This document shows positions 30,155 through 36,982 of a stretch of DNA of 36,982 nt, one piece after another (the first letter of the stretch is position 1; each line of letters starts with the position of its first letter). The notes below the pieces were generated by a model. It did not search any database. It had not been told where the DNA came from and saw only the letters and a list, made by a program, of their open reading frames with translations. Source of the DNA: DAOOVD01 sp035369845 (GTDB lineage: Bacteria > Bacillota > Desulfotomaculia > Desulfotomaculales > Pelotomaculaceae). The DNA lies in contig DAOOVD010000025.1 of assembly GCA_035369845.1 (NCBI GenBank), positions 1 to 36,982 of the forward strand. Direction: 5' to 3'. The translations under genes and the position numbers were made by a program.

Positions 30155-31360
30155 ATGGCAAAAGTAGTGCTGGCCTATTCAGGCGGTCTGGACACGTCCA
30201 TTATCATTCCCTGGTTGAAGGAGAATTACGGCTACGAGGTTATCGCCATGGTCGCCGATCTCGGCCAGGGAGAGGAGCTGGCGCCGCTCAAAGACAAGGC
30301 GATCAGGAGCGGGGCCGTTAAAATTTACATCGAGGACGTCAGGCGCGAGTTCGTGGAAAATTACATATTTCCCACTTTAAAAGCCGGCGCCGTCTACGAG
30401 GGGAAATACCTGCTGGGCACTTCCATGGCCCGCCCCCTGATTGCCAAAAAGCTGGTTGAAACGGCCAGAAAAGAAGGGGCGGAGGCGGTAGCGCACGGGG
30501 CCACCGGCAAGGGCAACGACCAGGTGCGTTTCGAACTGGCGGTCAAGGCGCTCGCCCCCGACTTGAAAATTATCGCGCCGTGGCGGGAGTGGGACATCCG
30601 CTCGAGGGAGGACGCCATAGACTACGCCGCCGCCAGGGGCATCCCGGTGCCGGTTACCAGGGACAGGCCCTACAGCATGGACCGCAATCTCTGGCATTTG
30701 AGCCACGAGGGGGCCGATCTGGAGGACCCGTGGAAGGAGCCGCCCGCGGACGTTCTAATGATGATCACCCCGCCCGAGAAGGCGCCCGACACGCCGGCCT
30801 ACGTCAAAATCGATTTCGAGAAGGGCGTTCCGGTCAAGCTGAACGACGAGTCCCTCGATCCCGTCACCCTAATCGACAGGCTGAACGCCGTAGCCGGAGA
30901 AAACGGGGTGGGCGTTGCCGACATGGTTGAAAACCGCCTGGTCGGCATGAAGTCCCGGGGAGTTTACGAAACACCGGCCGGAACGGTACTCTTCGCCGCC
31001 CACCGCGAACTGGAACTGCTCACTCTTGACCGGACCACCCTGCATTTCAAGGAAATCGTGGCTTCCCGCTACGCCGAGCTCGTCTACGACGGCGTCTGGT
31101 TCGCTCCCTTGAGGGAAGCTCTCGACGCTTTTGTGGACGTTACCCAGAGAACGGTGACCGGGACCGTGGTGATGAAGCTCTACAAGGGCAACTGCATCCC
31201 CGCCGGGACTAGGTCCCCTTACTCCCTCTACGACCAGGAGCTTTCCACCTTCGGCCGCGACGAGGTGTACGACCAAAAGGACGCCGAAGGCTTCATCAAC
31301 CTGTTCGGCCTGCCGCTGAAAGTGCGGGCGCTGATGGAGAAGAAGTCGGGGCTGAGGTAG
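30155..31360 (+). CDS. argG: Argininosuccinate synthase
   Basis: Condenses citrulline and aspartate with ATP; 401 residues. The ATP pyrophosphatase loop is AYSGGLDTS (7-15). GATGKGNDQVRFE near 115-127 and SPYSLYDQELSTF near the C-terminus are family marks. ATG 30155 follows AAAGGAG. It lies 27 bases after argF and is surely co-transcribed with it. Argininosuccinate lyase (argH), which very often follows, is absent: the next gene is a regulator with its own promoter region. Confidence 0.97.
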   Translation: MAKVVLAYSGGLDTSIIIPWLKENYGYEVIAMVADLGQGEELAPLKDKAIRSGAVKIYIEDVRREFVENYIFPTLKAGAVYEGKYLLGTSMARPLIAKKLVETARKEGAEAVAHGATGKGNDQVRFELAVKALAPDLKIIAPWREWDIRSREDAIDYAAARGIPVPVTRDRPYSMDRNLWHLSHEGADLEDPWKEPPADVLMMITPPEKAPDTPAYVKIDFEKGVPVKLNDESLDPVTLIDRLNAVAGENGVGVADMVENRLVGMKSRGVYETPAGTVLFAAHRELELLTLDRTTLHFKEIVASRYAELVYDGVWFAPLREALDAFVDVTQRTVTGTVVMKLYKGNCIPAGTRSPYSLYDQELSTFGRDEVYDQKDAEGFINLFGLPLKVRALMEKKSGLR

Positions 31361-31457
31361 AACAAGCGTTGTCGGAGGTTCTACTCTCTTGTATTTTTGA
31401 AGCGCCGCATTGTAATAAGTCGATAGGTAGGAGCCGATCCCTGCATGACAGATTTTC

Positions 31458-31487
31458 TACATGTATAAGTATTTCTACATGTAGAAA
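31458..31487. promoter_or_regulatory. Candidate enhancer sites upstream of the sigma-54 activator gene
   Basis: TACATGTA occurs twice, at 31458-31465 and inside the exact 16-base palindrome TTTCTACATGTAGAAA (31472-31487). A half site, TTTCTACAT, recurs at 31515-31523. The two palindromes are centred about 183 and 165 bases before the predicted start of transcription, a usual distance for binding sites of sigma-54 activators. Confidence 0.45.
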
Positions 31488-31617
31488 TTTTTTTGTCAAT
31501 TGAGCGTATAAAAATTTCTACATTTTTTCGACACAATTATCTACAGTGCTACAAAAATCGGGACTTTGCAATCATAAAAAACAGGGGGAAGCTTATTTCA
31601 AGATCATTCCTGCGCTT

Positions 31618-31634
31618 CAGGCACGTTAATTGCA
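31618..31634 (+). promoter_or_regulatory. Sigma-54 (-24/-12) promoter of the activator gene
   Basis: CAGGCACGTTAATTGCA fits the consensus TTGGCAC-N5-TTGCA at every position except the first two. The invariant GG (31620-31621) and GC (31632-31633) have the correct spacing. Transcription would start near 31645. The 31361-31657 gap otherwise shows only the palindromes listed above. Confidence 0.65.
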
Positions 31635-31656
31635 ATATAATTTGGTGGAGGGCGAG

Positions 31657-33129
31657 ATGTGGACAATGTCAATTTATTGCCAAGAGGTGTCGTATATGCC
31701 GTACGGGATTAATTTTTCCAGCGATGAAATGGTAAATTTTTTGATAAAAGTGTTTGATAGCGACCCCGAATGTTTTGTATTTGTTGATCCCGAAGCAAAA
31801 GTTATCTGGCTGAACAGGGCTTACCAGAGTTACCTCAACGTCGAACTCGAAAAGGTTCAGGGGAAACCAGTGGTAGATATCATCCCGAATACCAGGCTGC
31901 ACGTTGTCGTAAAGACAGGCGTGGCGGAAATGGGAAAGGTTCAAAATATTAACGGCAGGCGCGCTATCGTCAACAGAATTCCACTTTACAAAGACGGAAA
32001 AATTATAGGGGCCATAGGGAAGGTGCTGTTCAAAACCAAAAAAGAATTCAGCGACCTCGTTTCAAAATTAAAGGAGGAAGTTGATTGTTATAAGCGTGAA
32101 TTAAATGAAATATATACATCAAAATGGAAATTCGAAGACATTATTACCCGCTCATCGACGTTAAAACACGTGAAAGATCTGGCCCAGAAAATTGCTCCAG
32201 TGGATGTCAATGTTATGATACTGGGTGAAAGCGGAAGTGGAAAAGAACTTCTTGCTCACTCGATCCATAATGCCAGCAGGAGAAAATCAAAACCCTTTGT
32301 CTGTATCAATTGTGCGGCTATTCCGGAAAATATAATGGAATCCGAACTCTTTGGATATGAGTCCGGAGCTTTTACCAACGCAAAATCCAACGGCAAACTG
32401 GGCAAATTGGAGATTGCCAATAACGGCACGGTTTTTCTCGATGAAATTGGCGACATGTCTACTGTCATGCAAGCAAAGCTGCTCAGGTTTTTACAGGAAG
32501 GCGAACTGGAGAAAGTCGGATCGGTAAAACCGGTGTCCGTCGATGTCAGGGTAATCTGCGCAACAAACAGAAACATACAAAAAATGGTTGAGGATGGTAA
32601 ATTCAGAGAAGATCTATATTACCGGCTCAGCAGTATAATCATGGAAATTCCTCCGCTGCGCGAGAGATTGGAGGATCTTGAGATTTTATGTGACCATTTT
32701 CTCAAGGGCATCACGGAGAAATGGGCAATGCCTTTAAAGAGGATAGATCCGGAAGCATTGGAAATCCTCAAAAACTATTGTTGGCCCGGCAATATTAGGG
32801 AGTTACAGCACCTGCTGGAATCAATATGTTGCATAACTGACGGCGACGTAATCAGAGTAAAAGATCTGCCGAGTTGTTTTTTCAGAGAAACCGGTTACGT
32901 TGCGGCTGGAAATAATGAACTGCGAATTAACCGTACAAATGAAGATTTAAGTGATAATAGCAAATTTATTTGTTCAGAGGTTATATATAATAAAGAAAAG
33001 GAATTGTTGGAAAAAGTATTGATTAACGTTGGCGGCAATAAAAGAAAAGCAGCGGAAATGTTGGGCATTCACCGTACTACGCTGTATTATAAACTGCGAA
33101 AATATAATATGAAATATAAAGCCAATTAA
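31657..33129 (+). CDS. PAS-domain sigma-54-dependent transcription activator
   Basis: An enhancer-binding protein that opens sigma-54 promoters by ATP hydrolysis; 490 residues from ATG 31657. A PAS input domain (about 25-125) and a short coiled linker (130-155) precede the AAA+ core: Walker A GESGSGKE (190-197), the sigma-contacting loop GAFTNA (237-242, normally GAFTGA), Walker B GTVFLDEIG (257-265) and FREDLYYRL with the arginine fingers (about 317-324). A Fis-type helix-turn-helix (about 459-482, NKRKAAEMLG and TTLYYKLRKY) ends the protein. There is no receiver domain, so a small molecule bound by PAS is the likely signal. Start: an in-frame TTG at 31630 lies inside the promoter and is rejected; ATG 31696, with AGAGGTG, is a serious alternative because 31657 would leave a 12-base leader. 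Confidence 0.9.
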   Translation: MWTMSIYCQEVSYMPYGINFSSDEMVNFLIKVFDSDPECFVFVDPEAKVIWLNRAYQSYLNVELEKVQGKPVVDIIPNTRLHVVVKTGVAEMGKVQNINGRRAIVNRIPLYKDGKIIGAIGKVLFKTKKEFSDLVSKLKEEVDCYKRELNEIYTSKWKFEDIITRSSTLKHVKDLAQKIAPVDVNVMILGESGSGKELLAHSIHNASRRKSKPFVCINCAAIPENIMESELFGYESGAFTNAKSNGKLGKLEIANNGTVFLDEIGDMSTVMQAKLLRFLQEGELEKVGSVKPVSVDVRVICATNRNIQKMVEDGKFREDLYYRLSSIIMEIPPLRERLEDLEILCDHFLKGITEKWAMPLKRIDPEALEILKNYCWPGNIRELQHLLESICCITDGDVIRVKDLPSCFFRETGYVAAGNNELRINRTNEDLSDNSKFICSEVIYNKEKELLEKVLINVGGNKRKAAEMLGIHRTTLYYKLRKYNMKYKAN

Positions 33130-33171
33130 AAATACTATTTGGATATTATGGATTAATAAAAAAATAATGTG

Positions 33172-33207
33172 ATTAGTACGTATCTATATGCGTACTAATT
33201 TTTTTTT
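33172..33207 (+). terminator. Terminator of the activator gene
   Basis: ATTAGTACG (33172-33180) pairs with CGTACTAAT (33191-33199) and continues into a run of Ts to 33207. It separates the activator transcript from the permease operon. Confidence 0.85.
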
Positions 33208-33236
33208 AGTATTACCGGTAATGGCTACGCTGTGTT

Positions 33237-33322
33237 GTGTATAACACATGTAGCGATTTTAATACGTGATAATTGTTTAAACATAAATACCATACATGTA
33301 TGAAAAGTGTATAACAACTGTA
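33237..33322. promoter_or_regulatory. Candidate enhancer region of the permease operon
   Basis: Two similar 16-base sites, GTGTATAACACATGTA (33237-33252) and GTGTATAACAACTGTA (33307-33322), lie exactly 70 bases apart, with the palindrome CATACATGTATG at 33291-33302 between them. The ACATGTA core is the same as upstream of the activator gene. The ACATGT cores are centred about 202 and 154 bases before the predicted transcription start. The first site is also part of a 31-base dyad (GCTAC near 33222 to GTAGC near 33254). Confidence 0.45.
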
Positions 33323-33423
33323 TAATTAACTGACATAAGCTCGCTAATAATAAAAAAGCGGTGATTATTGTTAACCTGTGCATCTAAGGCGAAAGAACCA
33401 CTATAAAAGTGCAGGTTTTTATG

Positions 33424-33440
33424 TTGGCATGCCAATTGCA
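33424..33440 (+). promoter_or_regulatory. Sigma-54 (-24/-12) promoter of the permease/CoA-transferase operon
   Basis: TTGGCATGCCAATTGCA matches TTGGCAC-N5-TTGCA at all conserved positions except the last C of the -24 box. GG (33426-33427) and GC (33438-33439) are correctly spaced. Transcription would begin near 33451, leaving a 180-base leader before the permease gene in which I see no clear structure. Confidence 0.75.
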
Positions 33441-33629
33441 AAGAAAAAAAATAAATTGTTTTTAAAAAGGTGGTGGGTCATCTACAGTTGCCAATGACTA
33501 AAAAAATGGATTAATCAGCGAAGGAGTGATGCACAAGTACAAACCTGAGGAAGAAATAGCTAGTTGTTGTTACTTTTTTATAGAAGCCAGGTTTCAGAAA
33601 TAATTTCATGCAGGAGGTAATGCGCATAT

Positions 33630-35000
33630 ATGGAAGTATTTGGGATATTTTTAAGCCTTGCATTGCTTATTTTCTTTGCTTATCGCGGTTATTCCGTAAT
33701 TCTTTTTGCGCCCGTTTGTGCTATCGTAGCAGCGCTTTTTAACGGGGCGGCCCTTCTTCCCAGCTACACGGAGGTATTCCTTCCCAATGCGGCCACTTAT
33801 TTTAAAAACTTTTTCCCGATTTTTATGTTGGGAGCAGTTTTTGGAAAGGTGATGGAGGACAGCGGCGCGGCCTCGTCCATCGCCCATGCGATCATTAAAA
33901 AACTGGGGCCCAAAAGGGCCATATTGTCTTCGGTCCTGGCCTGCATGGTTCTGACCTATGGCGGGGTGAGCATGTTTGTCGTGGTCTTCGCCATTTATCC
34001 CTTCGCCAGGGCCCTCTTTAAAGAAGCTGATATTCCCAAGCATTTGATCCCCGGCGTTATCGGTCTGGGCGCCTTTGCTTGCACCATGGACGCCATACCC
34101 GGCTCACCCCAGATTCAAAACATGATTCCAACCAGATTTTTCGGGACAACCCTCTATGCGGCGCCTGTAACCGGTATGATCGGGGCCGTGGTCATGTTCG
34201 TCGTCTATTACGCCTATCTGGAATGGTGCGTGAAAAAGGCAAAAGCAAAAGGAGAAGGCTACGGCCACCATACAGTCAACGAGGCGGATATCCCGGCCGA
34301 TAAAAAACTGCCCAGTCCTGTGATCTCCGCCATCCCGCTTATAGTGGTTTTGGTTCTCAACTACGTTTTTACCAAGTGGATTGCCACCTGGGACACGACT
34401 TTGTTTGAGGCTTACGGCATTAAGATGGCAACCGTTCAGAGTACGTGGGCGCTGCTTGCCGCCCTTGTCGTGGGCATTATCATATCCTGCGCTGCCAACT
34501 ACAAAGACATGAAAGGCGGCATCGTCAAAAGCCTCAACGCAGGCACGCTCGGTTCCCTGCTGGCAATCATAAACACCTCTTCCGAGGTGGGTTACGGGAA
34601 CACAGTCGCCAGCCTTGTCGGGTTTAAAGCTTTTTCCAACACCATGCTCAACATGCCGGGCGGGCCGCTGTTGTCGGAAGCCGTAACGGTAAACACCCTG
34701 GCAGGTATAACCGGTTCCGCTTCCGGCGGGATGAGCATTGCCCTCGGCATTGCGGCTCCCAAATATCTGGAATGGGCGGCGCAGGCCGGGATAACTCCGG
34801 AGGTGCTGCACAGGATTGCCTCCATGGCCTCGGGCGGCATGGACACCCTGCCTCACAACGGCGCGATCATCACATTGCTGGCAGTTTGCGGTTTGACCCA
34901 CCGGGAGTCTTACAAGCATATCGGCGTTCTCACCGTTGTAAAAACATTGACAGCTTTTCTGATGGTCGGACTGCACGCCCTTATCAAGTTCAACATGTAA
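33630..35000 (+). CDS. GntP-family organic acid permease
   Basis: A membrane transporter of 456 residues with about 12 hydrophobic segments, resembling the GntP family of gluconate and hydroxy-acid symporters. FPIFMLGAVFGKVMEDSGAA (about 62-81), the GGVSMFVVVFAIYPFA helix, and GSASGGMSIALGI and ASGGMDTLPHNGAI near the C-terminus are typical of the hydroxybutyrate/short-chain-acid branch. ATG 33630 follows AGGAGG. With a CoA-transferase and an acyl-CoA dehydrogenase after it and a sigma-54 promoter before it, uptake of a short-chain or hydroxylated carboxylic acid is the best guess. The exact substrate is open. Confidence 0.85.
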   Translation: MEVFGIFLSLALLIFFAYRGYSVILFAPVCAIVAALFNGAALLPSYTEVFLPNAATYFKNFFPIFMLGAVFGKVMEDSGAASSIAHAIIKKLGPKRAILSSVLACMVLTYGGVSMFVVVFAIYPFARALFKEADIPKHLIPGVIGLGAFACTMDAIPGSPQIQNMIPTRFFGTTLYAAPVTGMIGAVVMFVVYYAYLEWCVKKAKAKGEGYGHHTVNEADIPADKKLPSPVISAIPLIVVLVLNYVFTKWIATWDTTLFEAYGIKMATVQSTWALLAALVVGIIISCAANYKDMKGGIVKSLNAGTLGSLLAIINTSSEVGYGNTVASLVGFKAFSNTMLNMPGGPLLSEAVTVNTLAGITGSASGGMSIALGIAAPKYLEWAAQAGITPEVLHRIASMASGGMDTLPHNGAIITLLAVCGLTHRESYKHIGVLTVVKTLTAFLMVGLHALIKFNM

Positions 35001-35125
35001 TATAGGTGTTTTTTTAAAAACGGGCGAAGCGGGGATGCGGTATTGGATGACCCGGCCTCATGTTACTGGAACTGTATGGCGTTTATTGAGCGCACTTTAT
35101 TATCTTGAGAAAGGAGCAAAAAAAT

Positions 35126-36679
35126 ATGGCACCCAAGTTTTTGACTGCGGAAGAAGCCGTAAAACTCATCAAAGACGGGGATACAGTTGCAAGCGTCGGG
35201 TTTCTGGGCAATGTGTTCCCGGAGGAGCTGTCCGTGGCTCTGGAAGATCGTTTTCTGAGAACGGCCGGACCCAGAGGCTTAACCTTTATTTACGCGGCTG
35301 CCCAGGGTGACGGAAAGGAGCGCGGGCTCAACCACGTAGCCCACGAAGGGCTGGTAAAACGGGTTATAGGAGGCCACTGGAATTTACAGCCGAAAATGGC
35401 CAAATTGGCGAATGAAAATAAAATCGAGGCCTATAACCTGCCTCAGGGCACCATATCCCAGCTTTTCCGGGAAATAGCCGCCAGGAGGCCGGGGCTGATT
35501 ACCCATGTCGGGTTGAAAACCTTTGTCGATCCCCGTGTTGAAGGCGGAAAACTTAATGCAGTTACAAAAGAGGACATCGTTGAAGTTATAACTATCGATG
35601 GCAAAGAAAAGCTCTTCTATCGCTCCATACCTCTAAATGTTGCCTTGATTCGCGGTACAAGCGCGGATGAGATCGGCAATATAAGCCTGGAAAAAGAGGC
35701 CAACACTCTGGAGGTTCTCTCCGTAGCTCAAGCCGTCCGCAACTGCGGGGGAATTGTGATCGCCCAGGTGGAGCGCGTGGCTGCCGTCGGCAGTCTTGAT
35801 CCACGCCTGGTAAAAGTCCCCGGTATTCTTGTGGATGCAGTTGTTGTGTCCCACCCGCAATACCACCATCAGACTTTCGCGGAAGTCTATAATCCTTCTT
35901 ACAACGGAGAAGTCGTTATTCCTCTGAACGAATTGCCGCCGGCACGCCTGGATGAGCGGAAAGTTATCAGCAGGCGGGCGGCATTTGAACTCAAATCGGA
36001 TTCTGTGGTTAACCTGGGAATAGGCATACCGGAGGGAATTGCTTCAGTAGCTGCGGAGGAAGGCATAAGCGATTTTATGACCCTGACCGTCGAGGCGGGT
36101 CCTATCGGCGGCGTTCCTGCTGGCGGCATGAGTTTTGGAGCGGCCACCAACCCTTATTGCATCCTGGACCAAGCTTACCAGTTTGATTTTTACGACGGCG
36201 GCGGTGTGGATATCGCCTTTCTGGGTCTGGCTCAGATGGACGGCGAAGGCAACATCAACGTCAGCAAATTCGGGCCTCGCATTGCCGGCTGCGGTGGTTT
36301 CATAAATATCACCCAGAACGCTAAAAAAGTGGTTTTCTGCGGCACCTTTAAAGCGGGCGGATTGAAAGTTGATGTGGGCGACGGCAAACTTACAATAGTA
36401 AACGAGGGGAAATCTGTCAAGCTGGTCCCGAGAGTCGAGCAGATTACTTTCAGCGGGGAATATGCCCGCCAGCAAGGACAAAAAGTGTTGTATATAACCG
36501 AAAGGGCCGTGTTTGAGATGACAGCCGAAGGAGTCGTGCTTACAGAAATCGCGCCCGGCGTTGATCTCGAGCGCGATGTGCTGCAGCAAATGGACTTCAA
36601 GCCCCTGGTTTCGCCTTCGCTCCGTACTATGGATAAAAGGATTTTTATTGATGCTCCCATGGGAATAAAAAACAACTAG
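35126..36679 (+). CDS. Acyl-CoA:carboxylate CoA-transferase (propionate CoA-transferase type)
   Basis: A fused alpha-beta CoA-transferase of 517 residues, the size of Clostridium propionicum Pct and E. coli YdiF. It would activate an incoming acid using an acyl-CoA donor, without ATP. The N-terminal half has VASVGFLGNVFPEELSVALE, followed further on by YNLPQGTISQLFREIAARRPG. The C-terminal half has NLGIGIPEGIASVA and the catalytic glutamate Glu323 in TVEAGPIGGVPAGG, then FYDGGGVDIAFLGLAQ. ATG 35126 follows AAAGGAG; a seven-codon extension crosses that site and is rejected. The 125-base gap after the permease shows no terminator, so the genes are co-transcribed. Confidence 0.9.
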   Translation: MAPKFLTAEEAVKLIKDGDTVASVGFLGNVFPEELSVALEDRFLRTAGPRGLTFIYAAAQGDGKERGLNHVAHEGLVKRVIGGHWNLQPKMAKLANENKIEAYNLPQGTISQLFREIAARRPGLITHVGLKTFVDPRVEGGKLNAVTKEDIVEVITIDGKEKLFYRSIPLNVALIRGTSADEIGNISLEKEANTLEVLSVAQAVRNCGGIVIAQVERVAAVGSLDPRLVKVPGILVDAVVVSHPQYHHQTFAEVYNPSYNGEVVIPLNELPPARLDERKVISRRAAFELKSDSVVNLGIGIPEGIASVAAEEGISDFMTLTVEAGPIGGVPAGGMSFGAATNPYCILDQAYQFDFYDGGGVDIAFLGLAQMDGEGNINVSKFGPRIAGCGGFINITQNAKKVVFCGTFKAGGLKVDVGDGKLTIVNEGKSVKLVPRVEQITFSGEYARQQGQKVLYITERAVFEMTAEGVVLTEIAPGVDLERDVLQQMDFKPLVSPSLRTMDKRIFIDAPMGIKNN

Positions 36680-36949
36680 CTGAATATTTAAAAAAAGGGG
36701 ATTCTAGTATTTATTAGCACAGTAAAATAACCCATTAAATAAATTTACTAAATCTATATATAAAATAAACTATAAACTCGTAAAGCAAGCTGGCGCTAAA
36801 TTGTGTATAAGGGGGTGGTTTGGGCAGCTGCAGAAACCAGCTAACTTGTTGGAACAGCGTTTTGTTAGGGTGAAGGTCTACAAGGTTAAAAGTTAACTGG
36901 AATCAAGTTCCTTCTGACTAAAACGAAAAATCACGAAAGGAGATAGCCC
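36680..36949. other. Intergenic stretch before the acyl-CoA dehydrogenase gene
   Basis: 270 AT-rich bases without a gene. No good terminator is seen after the CoA-transferase gene, and no sigma-54 site with correct spacing. A GTGTATAA at about 36804-36811 echoes the sites upstream of the permease, but alone it means little. Confidence 0.4.
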
Positions 36950-36982
36950 ATGAACTTTCAACTGACCGAAGAGCAGCAGTTA
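36950..36982 (+). CDS. Acyl-CoA dehydrogenase, N-terminal codons only (runs off the window)
   Basis: ATG 36950 behind GAAAGGAG opens MNFQLTEEQQL, the standard first residues of short-chain acyl-CoA dehydrogenases (butyryl-CoA type). Only 11 codons are visible, so the call rests on this opening and on the context: permease, CoA-transferase and then an acyl-CoA dehydrogenase make a sensible pathway for activating and oxidising a short-chain acid. Confidence 0.65.
   Translation, partial: MNFQLTEEQQL

Noticed and set aside
31630..31656. TTG start of the sigma-54 activator
   Set aside because: It lies in the -12 element of the gene's own promoter and so cannot be in the mRNA.
36790..36805. Third sigma-54-like promoter before the acyl-CoA dehydrogenase gene
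   Set aside because: The distance between GG and the -12 element is one base short and the GC is replaced by GT.

Overview
The window looks like chromosomal DNA from a GC-rich, low-oxygen Firmicute of the Pelotomaculum/Desulfotomaculum (Peptococcaceae-like) kind. The reasons are strong GGAGG ribosome sites, frequent GTG/TTG starts, a T-box leader, an arginine operon using the cyclic ArgJ route, a homologue of the benzoyl-CoA pathway dehydrogenase Had, a phenylacetate-CoA-ligase-like enzyme, and a sigma-54-controlled fatty/hydroxy-acid type operon. The genus is inferred from gene content, not proven.

Layout. 1-3164: a membrane diguanylate cyclase and a processive family-2 glycosyltransferase, separated by a strongly structured 5' leader. 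3180-3890 (minus): a lone ABC ATPase of the tungstate/molybdate type. 4046-10861: a promoter, then a T-box leader with one Stem I but two successive antiterminator/terminator modules, then livK-H-M-G-F and a paaK-like CoA ligase. 11165-12172: a PdaA-like polysaccharide deacetylase. 12210-13926: a lower-GC patch with a wrecked amidohydrolase gene, an isolated had gene and a small unrecognised ORF. 13969-19123 (minus): a nitrogen/signal block with a sensor kinase and response regulator, a divergent glutamine synthetase, glutamate dehydrogenase and a 51-residue Cys-rich protein. 19358-20397: a nitroreductase and a fused remnant that looks like an AAA-ATPase two-gene module. 20533-31360: the arginine operon argC-argJ-argB-argD-carB-argF-argG, with two ARG-box-like operators over its promoter and a repeat-filled gap before argF. 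carA and argH are absent. 31458-36982: a PAS-type sigma-54 activator, a GntP-family permease, a propionate-type CoA-transferase and the first codons of an acyl-CoA dehydrogenase.

How it works together. The T-box should switch on branched-chain/hydrophobic amino acid uptake when the cognate tRNA is uncharged. The arginine genes take glutamate to argininosuccinate. The sigma-54 block reads as a self-contained circuit: both the activator gene and the permease operon carry a near-consensus -24/-12 promoter, and both have ACATGT-cored palindromes about 150-200 bp upstream, where enhancer sites for such activators usually lie.

The most interesting signals are the split T-box with covarying duplicate antiterminators, the autoregulated sigma-54 circuit with a GAFTNA variant loop, an unassigned three-way-junction leader RNA, and a dispersed intergenic hairpin repeat whose stem is preserved by compensatory changes. 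No tRNA, rRNA, CRISPR array or intact mobile element was seen.
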